Assembly: GCF_003073045.1 (NCBI RefSeq)
Contig: NC_037599.1
Span: forward strand, 5,282,247-5,346,246
Source of the DNA: Pomacea canaliculata
Lineage: Eukaryota > Mollusca > Gastropoda > Architaenioglossa > Ampullariidae
Length of the DNA stretch: 64,000 bases
Reading direction: 5' to 3'
Shown here: piece after piece, positions 35,567-48,000 of the stretch
Numbering within the stretch: position 1 is the first letter of the stretch
Layout of the letters: each line of letters opens with the position of its first letter
Program-made: the position numbers and the translations under genes
The notes under the pieces: model-generated
The model's database searches: none
Seen by the model: the letters and a program-made list of their open reading frames with translations, nothing else
What the model was told of the DNA's origin: nothing

Positions 35567-38500
35567 TGGTGAAGGGCAGTAATCACTTACATATACATTT
35601 ATGCACAACACATCTGTAGTAGAGATTATGTTTAATGGTGTCTAGAGCGCGGTTTACTATGGATTCATTGCATGTATGTTAAGCTACCGAGTGAAACTTT
35701 GTGCTTGGATTGATATCTTTATAAACCTTTACTTCCTTGTATACAGTATTATATAGATACAGTATTACCTCTACATACGAGTGTAATCGGTTCCACAATC
35801 GAGCGTGCACGTGAAAAACTCATGTATTAAAATTACTTTCCCCATATAAACTAAAGGAAATAATATTAATGCGTTCCAACCCTTCCACAACAACACAATT
35901 TATATGTAAATATAGATGTAAATACAGTATAATATAGTGGCACAATACTATATATAAGACAATAAAAAAGAATATGTTAAGCTTATTAATCTTACCTTGA
36001 AGGAGACGAAGACTTGTCGATAATGGAGGTAAGCAGGTGGGAGAAGAGGAGGATGGCAGATGGAGAGCAGACGGGTGCTGAATGAATCAGTTGATGAGAC
36101 AACACTTTTACGTGCTCGTATATCGAATTTCCTCTCGTAAGTCAGAACAAATGTTCCATGAATTTTTGGCTCGTGTCTCGATTCACTCGTATGTAGAGGT
36201 CTTGCTGTGTGTGTTGACTTCAGTATTGTGTAATTCTGGACTCCAGACGTTTTACTGCCTGAGTAGACATGGAAGGCAGCGGTTATTCCATGACTAAGTA
36301 AACGTTTATAACATTTGCAGACACGACTGTAACACAGACGAGCTGTGTACAGTTACCAAGTGACACCGTAAAATTCCTCAACTTCCGTTCATGGATCGAA
36401 GGACTTTTGTTAGTCATCTTCTGCTCACAGATTACGAAGTTCACGCTAAGTTATCGAGCGTAGTGTCAGTAAGAGAGGTTATTCATCCTTTCCCACATTG
36501 CAGAAGACATGTTCTTCCTTGAAATTAATTATTATAAGCAGAATTTTCCAGAATAATAAACCATCAAAATTAAAACAAACAAATCTGATTTATCCTGACA
36601 ATGGCGCCACCTGTGGACGCTCTTCGACCCATATGGTCGAATAAATATCTGACTACGATTTGTGAATTTGTCTGCAGATCAGATAAAAAAAGCAACATTA
36701 TATACTCAGCAAGTTTTTTCCTACTTGTTTTTGAAAGGTTTCTTGTATAAGTAATTGGATTATTCTTCAATTGTGATATTCACTCACCTGATTTAGGACA
36801 AGTAAGTGAGCAGAGGTATTAATTCACGATATTAGATGAAAGATATTATGCAAAGAGATATTAAAAATTGCAAAGGCCATTTCCTGGTGATATTAATCAA
36901 TATTACAGTTATACTAATGTAGCGTCGTTTGTGTAAAGATATGATATTTAAGGATTGTACCCGATATTTGCAAAGACAAACACAATAAACAATAAGATCG
37001 ATGCAGCCTATGTCTATCTTTATTTCGACGAATACGTTAGTGAATGTGGTGAAGAGAATTAGATAAAATTTGTGTTTGTGTGTGTCTGTGTCACGGACCA
37101 TCTTTTTAGGTTAGTTTAACCCCATCGCTGTTTGGGAACTGCAGGGGTAAATAACACGTAATGGAGAGTGAGTGAGAATGTCAGCGGGCAAAGGGAGATC
37201 ACTCTCGCGAAAAATATAGACGAGGCAGACGGCATTGACGGACATAACAGCATGGACCTGTGTTGCAGGACGTTGTGTGTTCGTTAAGAGGAGAAGCGTA
37301 GATGCCAGCGTTTAGAAGTAGTTCCTTGCCTAGTCAAGGTTTTTTTGTGTACGGAAAAATTGTGTTGGAGCCCATCTAAAGGAGGAGGCCTCTCCTCGCT
37401 AGATCTTTCCACGATCGCCTTCGGTGAAACACCATGCAATGTGTGGCTTCGTGTTGTCACCTTGGAGTACCGCTACTGTGACTGAGCCCCCTCCGCGACA
37501 CGACCATTGTGTACAGCCCTGGAGTGTCGTCTGTAGTGGAGCTACACGGAGTTTTCTTTCCTCTCGGGAAGGGAAATTCCGCCTGTAGCAGATTACCAGT
37601 GTGATTTGTGTTATTCGTATTCTGACTGCAGATGCAAGGGAGACAACTCTACACACTGTGAGTATGGTTACAGGCGACTGATATATTGAATGGGTACTGA
37701 GATCTGATACACTGCGGACAGGAACATTGGAAACTGTTTTAAGTTATGAACTGAGAGATTGATATACCTATATAATTAACAGTAGAGACTATTTCATTAC
37801 TAGATGTCTACTTATCATAGATGGTTTTGACCGTCTTCTCTATAGAACCGTGCGTTGTGCCATTGTCGTAAAAATAGATCTGTCTGTATTCTATGTCGTA
37901 AAATCCTGAGCAACTTAATAACATCATGTGCACAGCCTCAGGCAATCGTTGTATTTTGTGTTGAAAGAACACGTATGGACCTCGTGTGTGTTACTCGTTT
38001 GAGACCCGGCGTCCGTGACTATGTGTGTGTGTGTGGATCATAACTACATACTATGGATAACGGAGTTTTTTCTATTCTTCTCTCCTTCTGTCTGTCTTAA
38101 TACTTGTCTTTGTCACTCTGAATGTTGATATGTCTAGCCATGCAGATCAGGATCGTATTCAAATTTTTACTCAAAAAGATGTTTCATCTGTAACACCAAT
38201 GATTCCGCATTTGTTCTTTCAGTGTTGGCAACTTTGCATTAGAGCATAACCGTCCTGTCTATTACACACCACCACCACACCACCACCACCAACACAACAA
38301 CAACAACAACAACAACAACGTCTTGCTTCACACGTCAATCGCTGAAAAATAAAAACAAACTGTTGACAGAAGGATATACAACTTTAAAGAAAGAGGGAAA
38401 AGCAAGATAATTCTTATCCCCTCATTTTTGAAAAATACTATAAAGCAGCACACTTTACAGTTTGTGGTCACTAAGTAAATTATATATTTTAATTGCCTTA

Positions 38501-38770
38501 TTAGTCACATTAAATTACTATTAGTTTTGAGCACGTGTGTATGTTCAAAATTCGAATAACACGGCAGATCCAACAATTTCCTAATATCTGACTGTATGGA
38601 CTGTCGGGTAGAAGATTGTCCACGAGTCAGTGCAGCCCTTGACAGAAGCTTCTGATTGACAGTTAATGACTAGAGGGAGAAATAAAGAGAAATAAGGTCA
38701 TAAAAAATACGAAGAACGTACTAAGAATGCACCTAGTCCAAAGCAAGTAGCTGTTAAGACCACCCGAAGT
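35567..38770. other. 3' flank of transporter A and spacer
   Basis: No gene supported. Parts align with the 3' flank of gene B: the poly(A) context at 36540, the region around 36960-37020 (caaagacaaacacaataaac), and 38025-38270 (ataacggagt, tttactcaaaaagatgtttc, aaccgtcctgtctat) matching 45960-46195. This places the right end of the duplicated unit near 38.3 kb. A CAC/AAC tandem repeat lies at 38266-38320. Confidence 0.5.
36555..36560 (+). terminator. Candidate poly(A) signal of transporter A
   Basis: AATAAA in the context ttttccagaataataaacc lies about 990 bases after the stop. The same context (ttttccagaacaataaacc) is conserved after gene B at 45075-45080, which supports function or at least shared descent. 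Confidence 0.45.
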
Positions 38771-38774
38771 GCAG

Positions 38775-39101
38775 AAGATTAGGCGACCGTATCTTTACCT
38801 CGCTTTTTTCTGCATCGCCATGATGGAGTTACAGATCACGTGACAGTATGCCTCAAAACACTCGCGCACCGAGGAAGTACTTGATGTTTCCAGTACTCCT
38901 TTTTGAAGGACAGGTGTAGTGCAGTGCTTTGACTTTTATAGTGTCGTGCAGCAACATCTATCATTGTCCTATCTGAGTGCAAACACCATCACCCTGCTCG
39001 TAATAGTTCGCTCTACAAAGATAAACATGAAATTAGTGTAGATATGTCCCTGTGATTACTGCTGAGCTCCTTTGTATTGGACGGTAGGGAAGTAAACAGC
39101 T
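38775..39101. repeat. Duplicated segment, copy 2: relic of transporter C promoter and exon 1
   Basis: About 330 bases match 23725-24055 in the same orientation. It retains the TATA motif (minus strand TATAAAA, 38934-38940), the gaaggacaggtgtagtgcag block and the splice donor (cgctttttt next to tttacct). Confidence 0.75.
38799..38821 (-). pseudogene. Orphan copy of transporter C exon 1
   Basis: Opposite 38819-38821 there is an ATG and the exon runs to a preserved gtaaag donor, but it is 23 bases instead of 27, so the phase is lost. No further transporter exons follow on the minus strand between 35.6 and 38.8 kb. It is a broken piece of the duplication that created genes A and B. Transcription from the retained TATA region remains possible. 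Confidence 0.65.
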
Positions 39102-39369
39102 TCATTTGATTTGTGTATATATATACACCTTCTTCCAGAGCAAAGAGCAGAAGACGCCATGTGTGGACGATGTCTGTTTTTTTTTTTTGATGGAGCTCGT
39201 CTTCTCACTCAGATTAGTACAGATGCAGTAGCGGGGATTATTACAGGACGAAGAGACGATTTGCTAAATTTATGTTAATGTGTAATACAGGTTTTTGGGT
39301 GTACAAGCTATATATATACAAGCAGAGACCGCACGTACGCACGCACACACGCACGCAAAAGACAGCGTA

Positions 39370-39544
39370 TTCATCGAGTTCTTATTTTGAGCTCAGAGCC
39401 CGGCATCGCAAGCAATCGACTTTTGGGCTGAAGTGTTCATCAAGTATGTCTCGCGTAATATAAGGGTGTCAGCCTCACATACCAGACGACGATCGCAAAA
39501 AGAAGTTGTATAAGTAGCATCACCGCATACTGCAGTCACTGCAA
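39370..39544 (+). promoter_or_regulatory. Proximal promoter of transporter B
   Basis: Conserved with the gene A promoter up to the ATG. TATA-like taatataagg lies at 39457-39466, about 80 bases before the start. Only about 270 bases separate this block from the relic C promoter on the other strand, a divergent arrangement. Confidence 0.5.
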
Positions 39545-42500
39545 CATGACTTTGCCTTCGGATACATCTGAGGTAAGTTTTCTTCATATCTTTGAACTCA
39601 CTTTGACAAGTTTTATTTTCTTGTACAGATTTATAAACATTGCTCTCTGTTATGTAAACAGATCGACTGTTTAAAATAAAACTCGGTTATTCGGAATAGA
39701 AAGATGGAATGAAGTACAGCTCAAGGATATTGAAATATACAAAAGTCGATGTTAGACTAAATACAATACATTCTTTAAAATGCCTGACTTCTAAAATTTT
39801 AAAAAATTAAGCATTTAAGACATTAGAAAAGTTAGAAATAATATAAAGGTACCGAGGTTTACCTAATTAACTCCAACTTGAGTCTCGTGCTACAGAACAA
39901 CAGGGTGCAGAATGAGAAAGAGAAGGTGTCCAGAACTCCTTGGCCGCTCGTGGTCACAGTCATCTGCACCATGTGTGGACAAGTGGCTACTGGGATTTGT
40001 GGAGGGGCACTCAACTCGCCAGAGGACGTGAGAAGGCTGCGTAAAGCTCGCATCACATGGTGCGACTTAAGTTCAATTGACAGTTTGCTCCATAGCCTGA
40101 CCGCACGACAGAGATTTTGTCGAGGTTTGGTCGACAGAAAAAAAAGTCTCCTTCGGTACCTAAAAAGACGTTGTGAGATTTAAAACATCTTCGCTTTATT
40201 TAGTTTAAGCCCAAATTAAATTCTTTCTCGCATTCAGACTAACCGAATTCGAATTTGACTTATCGAACTGTGTGATGTCTGCTTTATGCCTCTTTCCGAG
40301 ATTTGACTCTTTTTTGTGCTAACTGTGTGCGGTGGAATTTATGGGTTATAGATGGCTCAGAGAATTTTCCTTTGATAATGAAGTGGAGAGGTCAATCAAT
40401 GTATTATTTTCTGCTTGAAACTGGCTTTGCAGTTTATAAAGCACTTTATGAACGAGACAGCTATATCACGTGGTCAAGACCCACTATCTGATGATCGTCT
40501 GACGTCTTACTACGCTCTCTTGTCGGCCCTCGTGCCCCTTGGTTCCGTTATTGGCTCACCGCTGACTCAGTACACAGCGGATACCATAGGAAGGTACATG
40601 GAATACTGCTCATCTGCTCATGATTACCATTATTACTTTGCAACTACTGTGTGTGTGTGTGCTCGCGTGTGGGTCAGAGAATAAGTTAAAAAGTCTTTTA
40701 GAATGCGTCTTCCGTTAAATGTCTATATCTATTTCTCTTTCCATGAAATGAAGGAAGTTGCTGCTGCTGGTCTCTGCTGTTCTTGGCGTGGTGGCCGCAC
40801 TGCTGATGGGGCTCTCAGTAGAGTTCAGAAGCCCTGAAATGCTGTTTGCGGGGCGAGTGATGGCCGGCGTGATGTGTGGTACGGACTTGTTACGTGATTT
40901 AGTGTACTAAGTGGCGCCTCTCGAACAGCATCTTGGCAAATAAAGTGAAAAGTCAAAGGGGAGGAAATCATCTTATATTCTGAAGGAAGGGAGCTAATCA
41001 TAGTAGCACAGCAGAATGTTTGCACGTAGCAGTCAGCTACAGGTGGACTGTTTCTTTTTTATTATTAGTTTGCTACAGTTAACTCTAAGCGTAAGTCATC
41101 CAGCTAATGTTTGGCTGACATTCTCAGGACACGTAAACAGCATTCATTTTTAAGATTCATTTGGGGTTAACCTTGATTTAACGGCCGCTATTCATAATTT
41201 GCCTAATTTGCTGTTTTAGATACTTAGATGCTGTTCTAATACTGACAACATGTTTTGTTAACGACATCAGGCATTGCAGGAAGTTTGCCCCATTCTACAT
41301 GGCCGAAATACTGCCACACCATCTGATGGGTCCTGTTATGGTTGGTAACATGTTGTTCTTCATGTCTGGGATTCTTATCAACGGGATCCTTAGCTTTGAC
41401 GATATTCTTGCGACCCCTGAACTGTGGCCCGCTATAACAGGTGAGTAATTTGAAAAAGAAGTTCGTCTGTATTCTTCTTAAGGCGTACATGGAGTTTGGG
41501 AGGAAGAAAGGGACGCTAGTAGTGTGGAACCAAGTGTACAACATGTCTTTGAACAGCTTAGCTTGGGTGGTTGGAATGAGAGGCGAGACATCTTGGATTG
41601 TGGACGTTGCTTTGCTATCTACCTATCATTTTGTCTGCCTGTCTGTTTGCACGCTAATTGTCTGCCGGTCTATGAGTTCAACATCTTTTGTTATCAGCTG
41701 CCTTCGGTGCCGTGTGTGTGGTGCAGTTGCTTCTCCTACCCTGGGTGGTGCAAAGTCCATCCTTTCTTCTCTTCGTCAAAAATAATGAAGAAGCCGCTCT
41801 TAAAGGTGATGAAATATGTATACAACAGATATCGTCAGTACTAAAAAAGAAGATTGGTCGGTTTTTGTTGATGTTATCTTTTGACGGGAATGTTAATGGA
41901 AAAGTAGAAATCTCTAAACATTAAATGCAAAATGAACCATTGCCTTCTATTATTTATAAAGTTTCTTAAGCAGTTCATTCTTTCTCACATAGGAGCAGTT
42001 CTGGTTATTAAGGACTATTTGGTCATATTGAGTTTATAATGTCATGCTGTGATTTGATTGATAATGTGATCTGATTGGTTGCTTGATTCCGCCATGCTTG
42101 TTCGCAGCTTTACAGAAATTACGAGGAACAATGAACGTGCAGCTAGAGTTGTCTGACATGAAAGCCATTGCAGCACATAAAAAGACACAGGTAAATTTGT
42201 TTTGAATGTCGTGGATTCAAAGTCGCTCTTGATAATTAAGAAGAAAAATTAATTGTTAAAGAACAACTCTGTCGTATTTATCACTGCTTTAACATCTAAA
42301 AAGTGCCACATTCGTCCATTATTGGTAATTGGCAAAATATCAGAGTCCTGCCGGAACTTAAAGCAACTTCTGTAACATCCTTTTGTTTGCATGGCCACCA
42401 GACAAAAATCATTCTCTTTGATGCTTTCTCTTTTCTGTGTGCAGGTGACAGTGTTACAGTTGCTCACCACAAGGTCACAGGTCCGTCCTGTCATTCTCCT

Positions 42501-44662
42501 GATCGGATCATTCGTCTGTTTCTTCTTCACCGGCATCGTCGTTGTGAGTTTATACTCTTATTTGATGTTTTGTCTATTTATGAGACAAGTTGTTAGTCCG
42601 TTATTCATTGTAAGCGTGGATCTGGTTTTTCAGTCATTCTTCATGTGGCAGATCTATTCTATGAGAATTTTAATGTGTTGACAATAGCACTTTACTCGTT
42701 GGATTAATGCTGTTATGTAGTTGGAATGGTATTCTACTCTGTGAAATATTCTACACTACAGGCGGTGATCTACTGAGCGGGTCTGTCCCGTTCATATAGT
42801 CCTTGTGATTCAGGTGACATTCTATGTAGAATAATAATGTGTTCTGTTGTCTGGCGTTCTTCTCCGATAGTGTATTGTATATTACACTAACTACAGTAGT
42901 CGTTCCACTTAGTTTTGTAGATGGCGCTGTAATCAGGTAGTATATGTGCTACAGATGGTGCTTGACTTAGTATATTTTGTGTTTCAGGCAGAGTTCTGGT
43001 CAGATAATAATATGCACTGAGCTTCAGGTTGCAGTCTACTTAATGTTCTGTATATATATATATCCTGTTCTGTGCCACAGCTGGCGTTCTACTCCGTGAG
43101 CGTGCTGACGTCAGCGGGGTTGTCGCCGCGCGTGGCCAGGTACTTAACCCCAGCATTTACCTTGGTCGGCATCATCGAGTCTCTCATCCTTGTCTTTATC
43201 GTTGGGCGCCTGAAGCGACGGTTCTGATGCTGGGAGGCCTGGCGGGGATGCTCTTGGCTCAGGTTGTCCTCACTATAGCCCTCCTCTACCAGGTATCATT
43301 ATAAAGACTTATTTACACTGCATGCGTATTTCAGGCTGTTTGTGTATTTTAGTCACCGAAAATAAGTAGAACATCAACTAAATATTGATGTATACATTGG
43401 TTTAGAGATTATAGTGATAATACTTCCATACTATCATGACCAAATTTTAAAAAATGAAAAGAAAACTTACTGAGGTCAACGTAAACAAACAAAAACAAAA
43501 CAAAAAACACAAAGAAACCAAAAACCAACCAAAACAAAAACACAAATACAACCTTCCAACAAAACAAGACAAAACTGAAGTAACCTAGTAACGTATTGTA
43601 TTTCTGCCTGTCCTTGCTTAGGGTCAAGCAGTGTGGCTCTCGACCGTTGCTGTCGTCTCTAGTTTTGCTTTAGGCATGTTTCACGCCGCTGGACCAGGTT
43701 TGTGTGATATCACGTTCGTATTTTAGTGATGCAAGGTGAGTCCTCCTTCTCTCATTTTATCCCCGGTCTGGTCTGGGACCCGCATTTAATCATTCATCTC
43801 GCATGACCCAAGCCAAAACATTTATCGCATCTTTATTTTTTTCTAGTGCGATTTAAACAGTAAATCGTTCTTAATTAGTAAATTATCTTTTCTATCTATG
43901 AAGGTGATATAATTGATATACATGCCATGTATGTGTGTTTTGTTTAACTACACGTTGGTATGAGTTCTGTAAAAATTCCTTCTCTGTTGTACCCGCGTGT
44001 CCCGGTGTGCTTATACATGTGTGTTGTATGTGACGTCTGCTGTGTTTTATTATGAAGATTTGTCTAACTGGATGAAAATCTGTGTTTCTGCAGCTCAGGT
44101 GCCCTGGATCTTGCTCCCGGAGATCTTTGATGCGGAGGCTCGAGGGGCTGCGTCCTCCATTGGTGTCACAGTGATGAACGCTTCCTCCTTCGTCATGACC
44201 TACGCGTTCCCCCCGTTGCAGGTAATGAAATGAGCTCAGTAAGTACTGATATAACTTGTTGGAAAGATCCCCCTTAAGAGATGGGAGGAAAAATTTAATT
44301 CTTCTTAAAACTAATTCCACAGCAACAATATAATTTTGTAAAAAATAAACGTAATAATTTCTTATATGTCCTACTTATTGATTGATTTTTATAGTAAAAC
44401 ATTTAATAAAGCTAACACCAAAACCAAAGCAGTATTTGATTTATTTGGATTCTGTTCAAGCCAGTTGTGTTTCTTGTGACAGAAGTATTGTGGGGCTTAC
44501 TCCATTCTTCTGTTTGTGGGCACGTCGGCATTGTTCTTTATGTTTTTCTTCTTCCTTCAACCTGAGACGATGAGGAGCTTTGCAAAAGAAAAAGAAGAAA
44601 CACAGAATACCGTAGAAGGACCAGAGGAAAGGGTAATTGTTTGTAATGAGGAAAGGCAGTAG
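39545..44662 (+). CDS. SLC2A-like MFS transporter B (12 exons, two frame breaks)
   Basis: Exons: 39545-39571, 39896-40027, 40433-40593, 40754-40878, 41271-41440, 41698-41805, 42108-42190, 42445-42543, 43081-43292, 43622-43697, 44094-44221 and 44483-44662. The protein begins MTLPSDTSENNRVQNEKEK. Landmarks: GGALNSPED then FIKHFMNETAISRG with the NET sequon, ADTIGRK, LLPWVVQSPSFLL, LKRR, VPWILLPEIFDAEARG and QPETMRSFAKEKEE; PETMR replaces PETxGR. Helix 7 is VCFFFTGIVV, again without QQLSGxN. Exon 5 is one base short near 41288 (TTGCCCCATTC against TTGCCACCATTC in A) and exon 9 is one base short near 43222, giving an in-frame TGA right after LKRRF. Splice sites are intact throughout. Both lesions are single-base deletions, so error or recent decay cannot be told apart. 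Confidence 0.7.
42720..43080 (+). repeat. Decayed copies of the exon 9 acceptor in transporter B intron 8
   Basis: The intron before exon 9 holds several imperfect echoes of the exon 9 start (cag-ctggcgttctactccgtg): ggtattctactctgtgaa at 42729, caggtgacattctatgtag at 42812, tctggcgttcttctccgat at 42850 and caggcagagttctggtcag at 42987. The first is followed by gagcgggtctgtcccg, which resembles the agcggggttgtcgccg later in exon 9. It looks like an old, degraded tandem duplication. Confidence 0.4.
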
Positions 44663-45074
44663 TCATTGATATATTGATAGTTAACTACTGATGTGGAGAG
44701 TACAGTTTGTTATGGATTTACTGTGTGTATGTTAAGTCACCGACTGCAACTTTGTGCTTTTAATGTCAACCTTATCAACCTTTATTTCCTTGTGGCATAT
44801 ACAGGTGTGTTTTTAATTCAACACTGTAATTCTGGATTTAAAACTCACTTTCCTGCCGGACTAAACATTGAAGGCAGCTGTTTTACGGCTAAGCAAACGT
44901 TTCTACCCTTTTCAGACACAACTGTAACGCAGGCGGACTGTCATCACATATTCCGCTCACAGATAATGAAGATTACACTACGTCTTCGCGGGCAACCTGA
45001 ATAAATGGAGGTTATTCACCCTATTCCCTGATACAGAAGACGATTTCTTTCTTAAAAGCAAGATTTTCCAGAAC

Positions 45075-45080
45075 AATAAA
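45075..45080 (+). terminator. Candidate poly(A) signal of transporter B
   Basis: AATAAA about 410 bases after the stop codon, in a context shared with gene A (36555-36560). A-rich sequence follows. Confidence 0.45.
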
Positions 45081-48000
45081 CCGAAAAAAAACAAACAAAA
45101 CAACACCAAAAAAGAAACAAACAAACAAACAAACACACTATTTAACAAGACAATCAGGATGCCTTACATACTCTCTTCCACTTAAATTGTCGAATAGATA
45201 TGTGACCATGTTTGTCGACTTTCATGGAGATCAATTAAAGGGCAAATCATGTATTGAGAAATGTGTTTCTCAAAGCCCCCCCTTAATTTTTTTCTGTGGA
45301 GTGACTTTGCACGTTTTCTTTATCCAGAGAGTGTAGGGATTTTAATGTTGGTACACTTTTTTTTTACCCTAGCTACTTATTCTTTCATTATATGAAATTT
45401 GAACATTTCAACTTTGGTTATGTGAATAAAGCTTTGGGGTTTGGGCCATTTATCTGTCCACACTAACTTTTTATATTTATTAAACATAATTATGTATTAT
45501 GGCCGATAGAAATTTTTACCCAGGAAGTTAACTTTTACACAAAGTTAGAAATGCCCTTGAACGATTATTCAATATGAAGTATTTGTTAATATACCTCTTA
45601 AAACTCTGTATAGGCATGATATAAATAAATGATTGGATGTTTTATCACCTTGTTATCTCATTTAAGAGAAGTCGATAGCAGAGATAGCAATTTACGATAT
45701 TCGATGCAAGATATTATGTGAGGAGATATTAAATTACAAATATCATGTTCTTATGTCTGTTAAACAATAAAAATGACATTAAGTGATATTAAAGTTATAG
45801 CAATCTAACTTCTTTATCATATTTAATGAAAGCTACTGTACCTGATGTTTGTAAAGATGAACACATAACAAGATCGATTCCGACAATGTCTTTAGCTCGA
45901 CAAATGCGTAGGTGTATGCGGGCACGCAAGCGAGCAAGAAAAAAAACTGTGTGTGTGTGTGTGTCATAACTATGTTGTGGATAATGGATTTATCTTGTCC
46001 TTGCCTTCTCCCCTCCTCCTTGTCTTTGTCTGTAAATCTGTCGGAGTGCTGATCTGTCTATTCAGCATTCTGTCTATCATAATCCTAGTCATTCTTTTAC
46101 TCAAAATGATGTTTCACTTGTCACGCCAGTGATTCTGTATTTTGCTCAACTAGCGTCTACCACATTGTAAGGGACACTAGCCGTCCTGCCTATGCAAACA
46201 ACTAGATGTAACTCGCCTCCCCTGAATGGAGACATCTTCTCAATTCAAAAAGAAGTCTGTACTAGAACATTATTCACAAATTCTAGAATTTAAAAAAAGA
46301 AATAATACATGCCCTAATGCAACACGCTTTAGAATCTGAGGTTAGTTAGTAATTATACCGTCCTCTGCTTTTCTGTTCCTATTATAGCATCATACCAGCC
46401 ATCTGTCCATATTAGCACAGAGAATCAGGCCACTGTCCCTATTAGCTACAGTATCAAGCCAGCCATGGAAGGATGTCTCCTGCGTTTGTTCTTCGAGTTC
46501 GCTGACACAGGTTTGTGAGGGTGGCATCTTCATCTTCTTCAACATGTAAACATAAGGGAATAACAGTGAATGCTAAGTATACAACACTTGACAGCCTGAG
46601 AGCTGTCCGATTTGATAGTTTCATAGCTGTGTATATGTTATATGACAGTCCGTAAGCTTCACAGCTGTATGCATGTTGCCATTACTCAAAAAGCTTCAGG
46701 AATTTGCAGCTGTAGGGACACTTCTTATCAGACATCAGATGCAGACAATCAATTCAAATTTCAAGGCGAAAACCCAAATATAACTCATTACGTGTGTGTA
46801 TGTGTGTTTGAAGTGGCAACTGTGATTGTGTGTGATTGTTGATTGTCGAGAAAGTAATTGCCATCATTAAGACGTGTATCTTGTTCATTATCACTGGGTA
46901 GATAAAGACCATCCCTCCTTGACATCAAAATTGAAACATCCATAATAGAAATAAATAGTGAAGGAAAGGTCGCGATGAGTGTGGTGGATATGGAGGGGGG
47001 ACACATCACTAATGTCCAGACGTTGGCGGTCTGATGATACCATCTGTAGCAGGCTCCACGAGTGGCTCACTTCACATCGCCTGCAGAGCTGCTTCCAGTG
47101 AGTGGCCCACTCGACCTTGTGATAACCCACAAATTTAAGTTCCCTGAAGCAAAACAGAGGAATTCTGTCGGAACCCCCTGATTGGTCAGATTGTCTGACA
47201 AGAATCCTTCCTGCTTTTTTTTTTTTTTCAAAAATGACTCGGACAAACTAATCATTTACTGGATAACTATGTAACACTTAATATTTCTGCTCTTAAAAAA
47301 AAAACCAAGCAAGCAAAAGCCTGATAATGCATGCCAGTAATCTCAAAACAACGTGTGGAAAAAAAAAGCAGTGAGCAAACAAACACAGCTTCATAGAAGT
47401 AGGTGCACCATGGTACAAACCACTGTCGATTGCTTAATAAACATCTTCCTAAAAAGTTTGCATATCCCTGCGTTTAGCCTTCAATAGAACATTAAGTCCC
47501 TGCTGCGACACAAGAGATATGGCAAGATAATAAAAGGAAAGCGAAGTACTGTGACCTCTGTGCTCTGTGGACACATGATTGAGCTGGCCCTTGGCAGCCT
47601 CGCTGACACTGTCAATCACATCATCAGACATAAATCGAAGACACTGTCAAACAACTTTTGGAGACAATGTGTGCATGCAATACGTGTTTGTGTCAGTGTG
47701 TACGTGATTTATAACATTGAATACAAACTATTTACAGAACAATATAATTTGTAATACAATGTAACTTATGACTGTGCGGGAGAATCATCAGTTGAGGACA
47801 CCTTTATACTTTTTTATCATTTTACTTATCCCCCCTATGACGCGCTAGCAGAGGCGATCCTCGTTTCAAGATGTCCTCCCAATTCTCTTCGGTCAGGTAA
47901 AAAAATGTTAATCAAGTCTCTCTTTCTCTCACAGTAAACAACAGGGACTAGAGAATCTAAAACCATGCGGATGTGCATGTAGAAAGGTGAGAGTAGCTAA

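Noticed and set aside
28903..44662. Calling transporters A and B plain pseudogenes
   Set aside because: Each has only two small indels, all splice sites are intact, promoters and poly(A) contexts are conserved, and the neighbouring CCP gene and gene C have the same kind of indels. Base errors explain the pattern at least as well.
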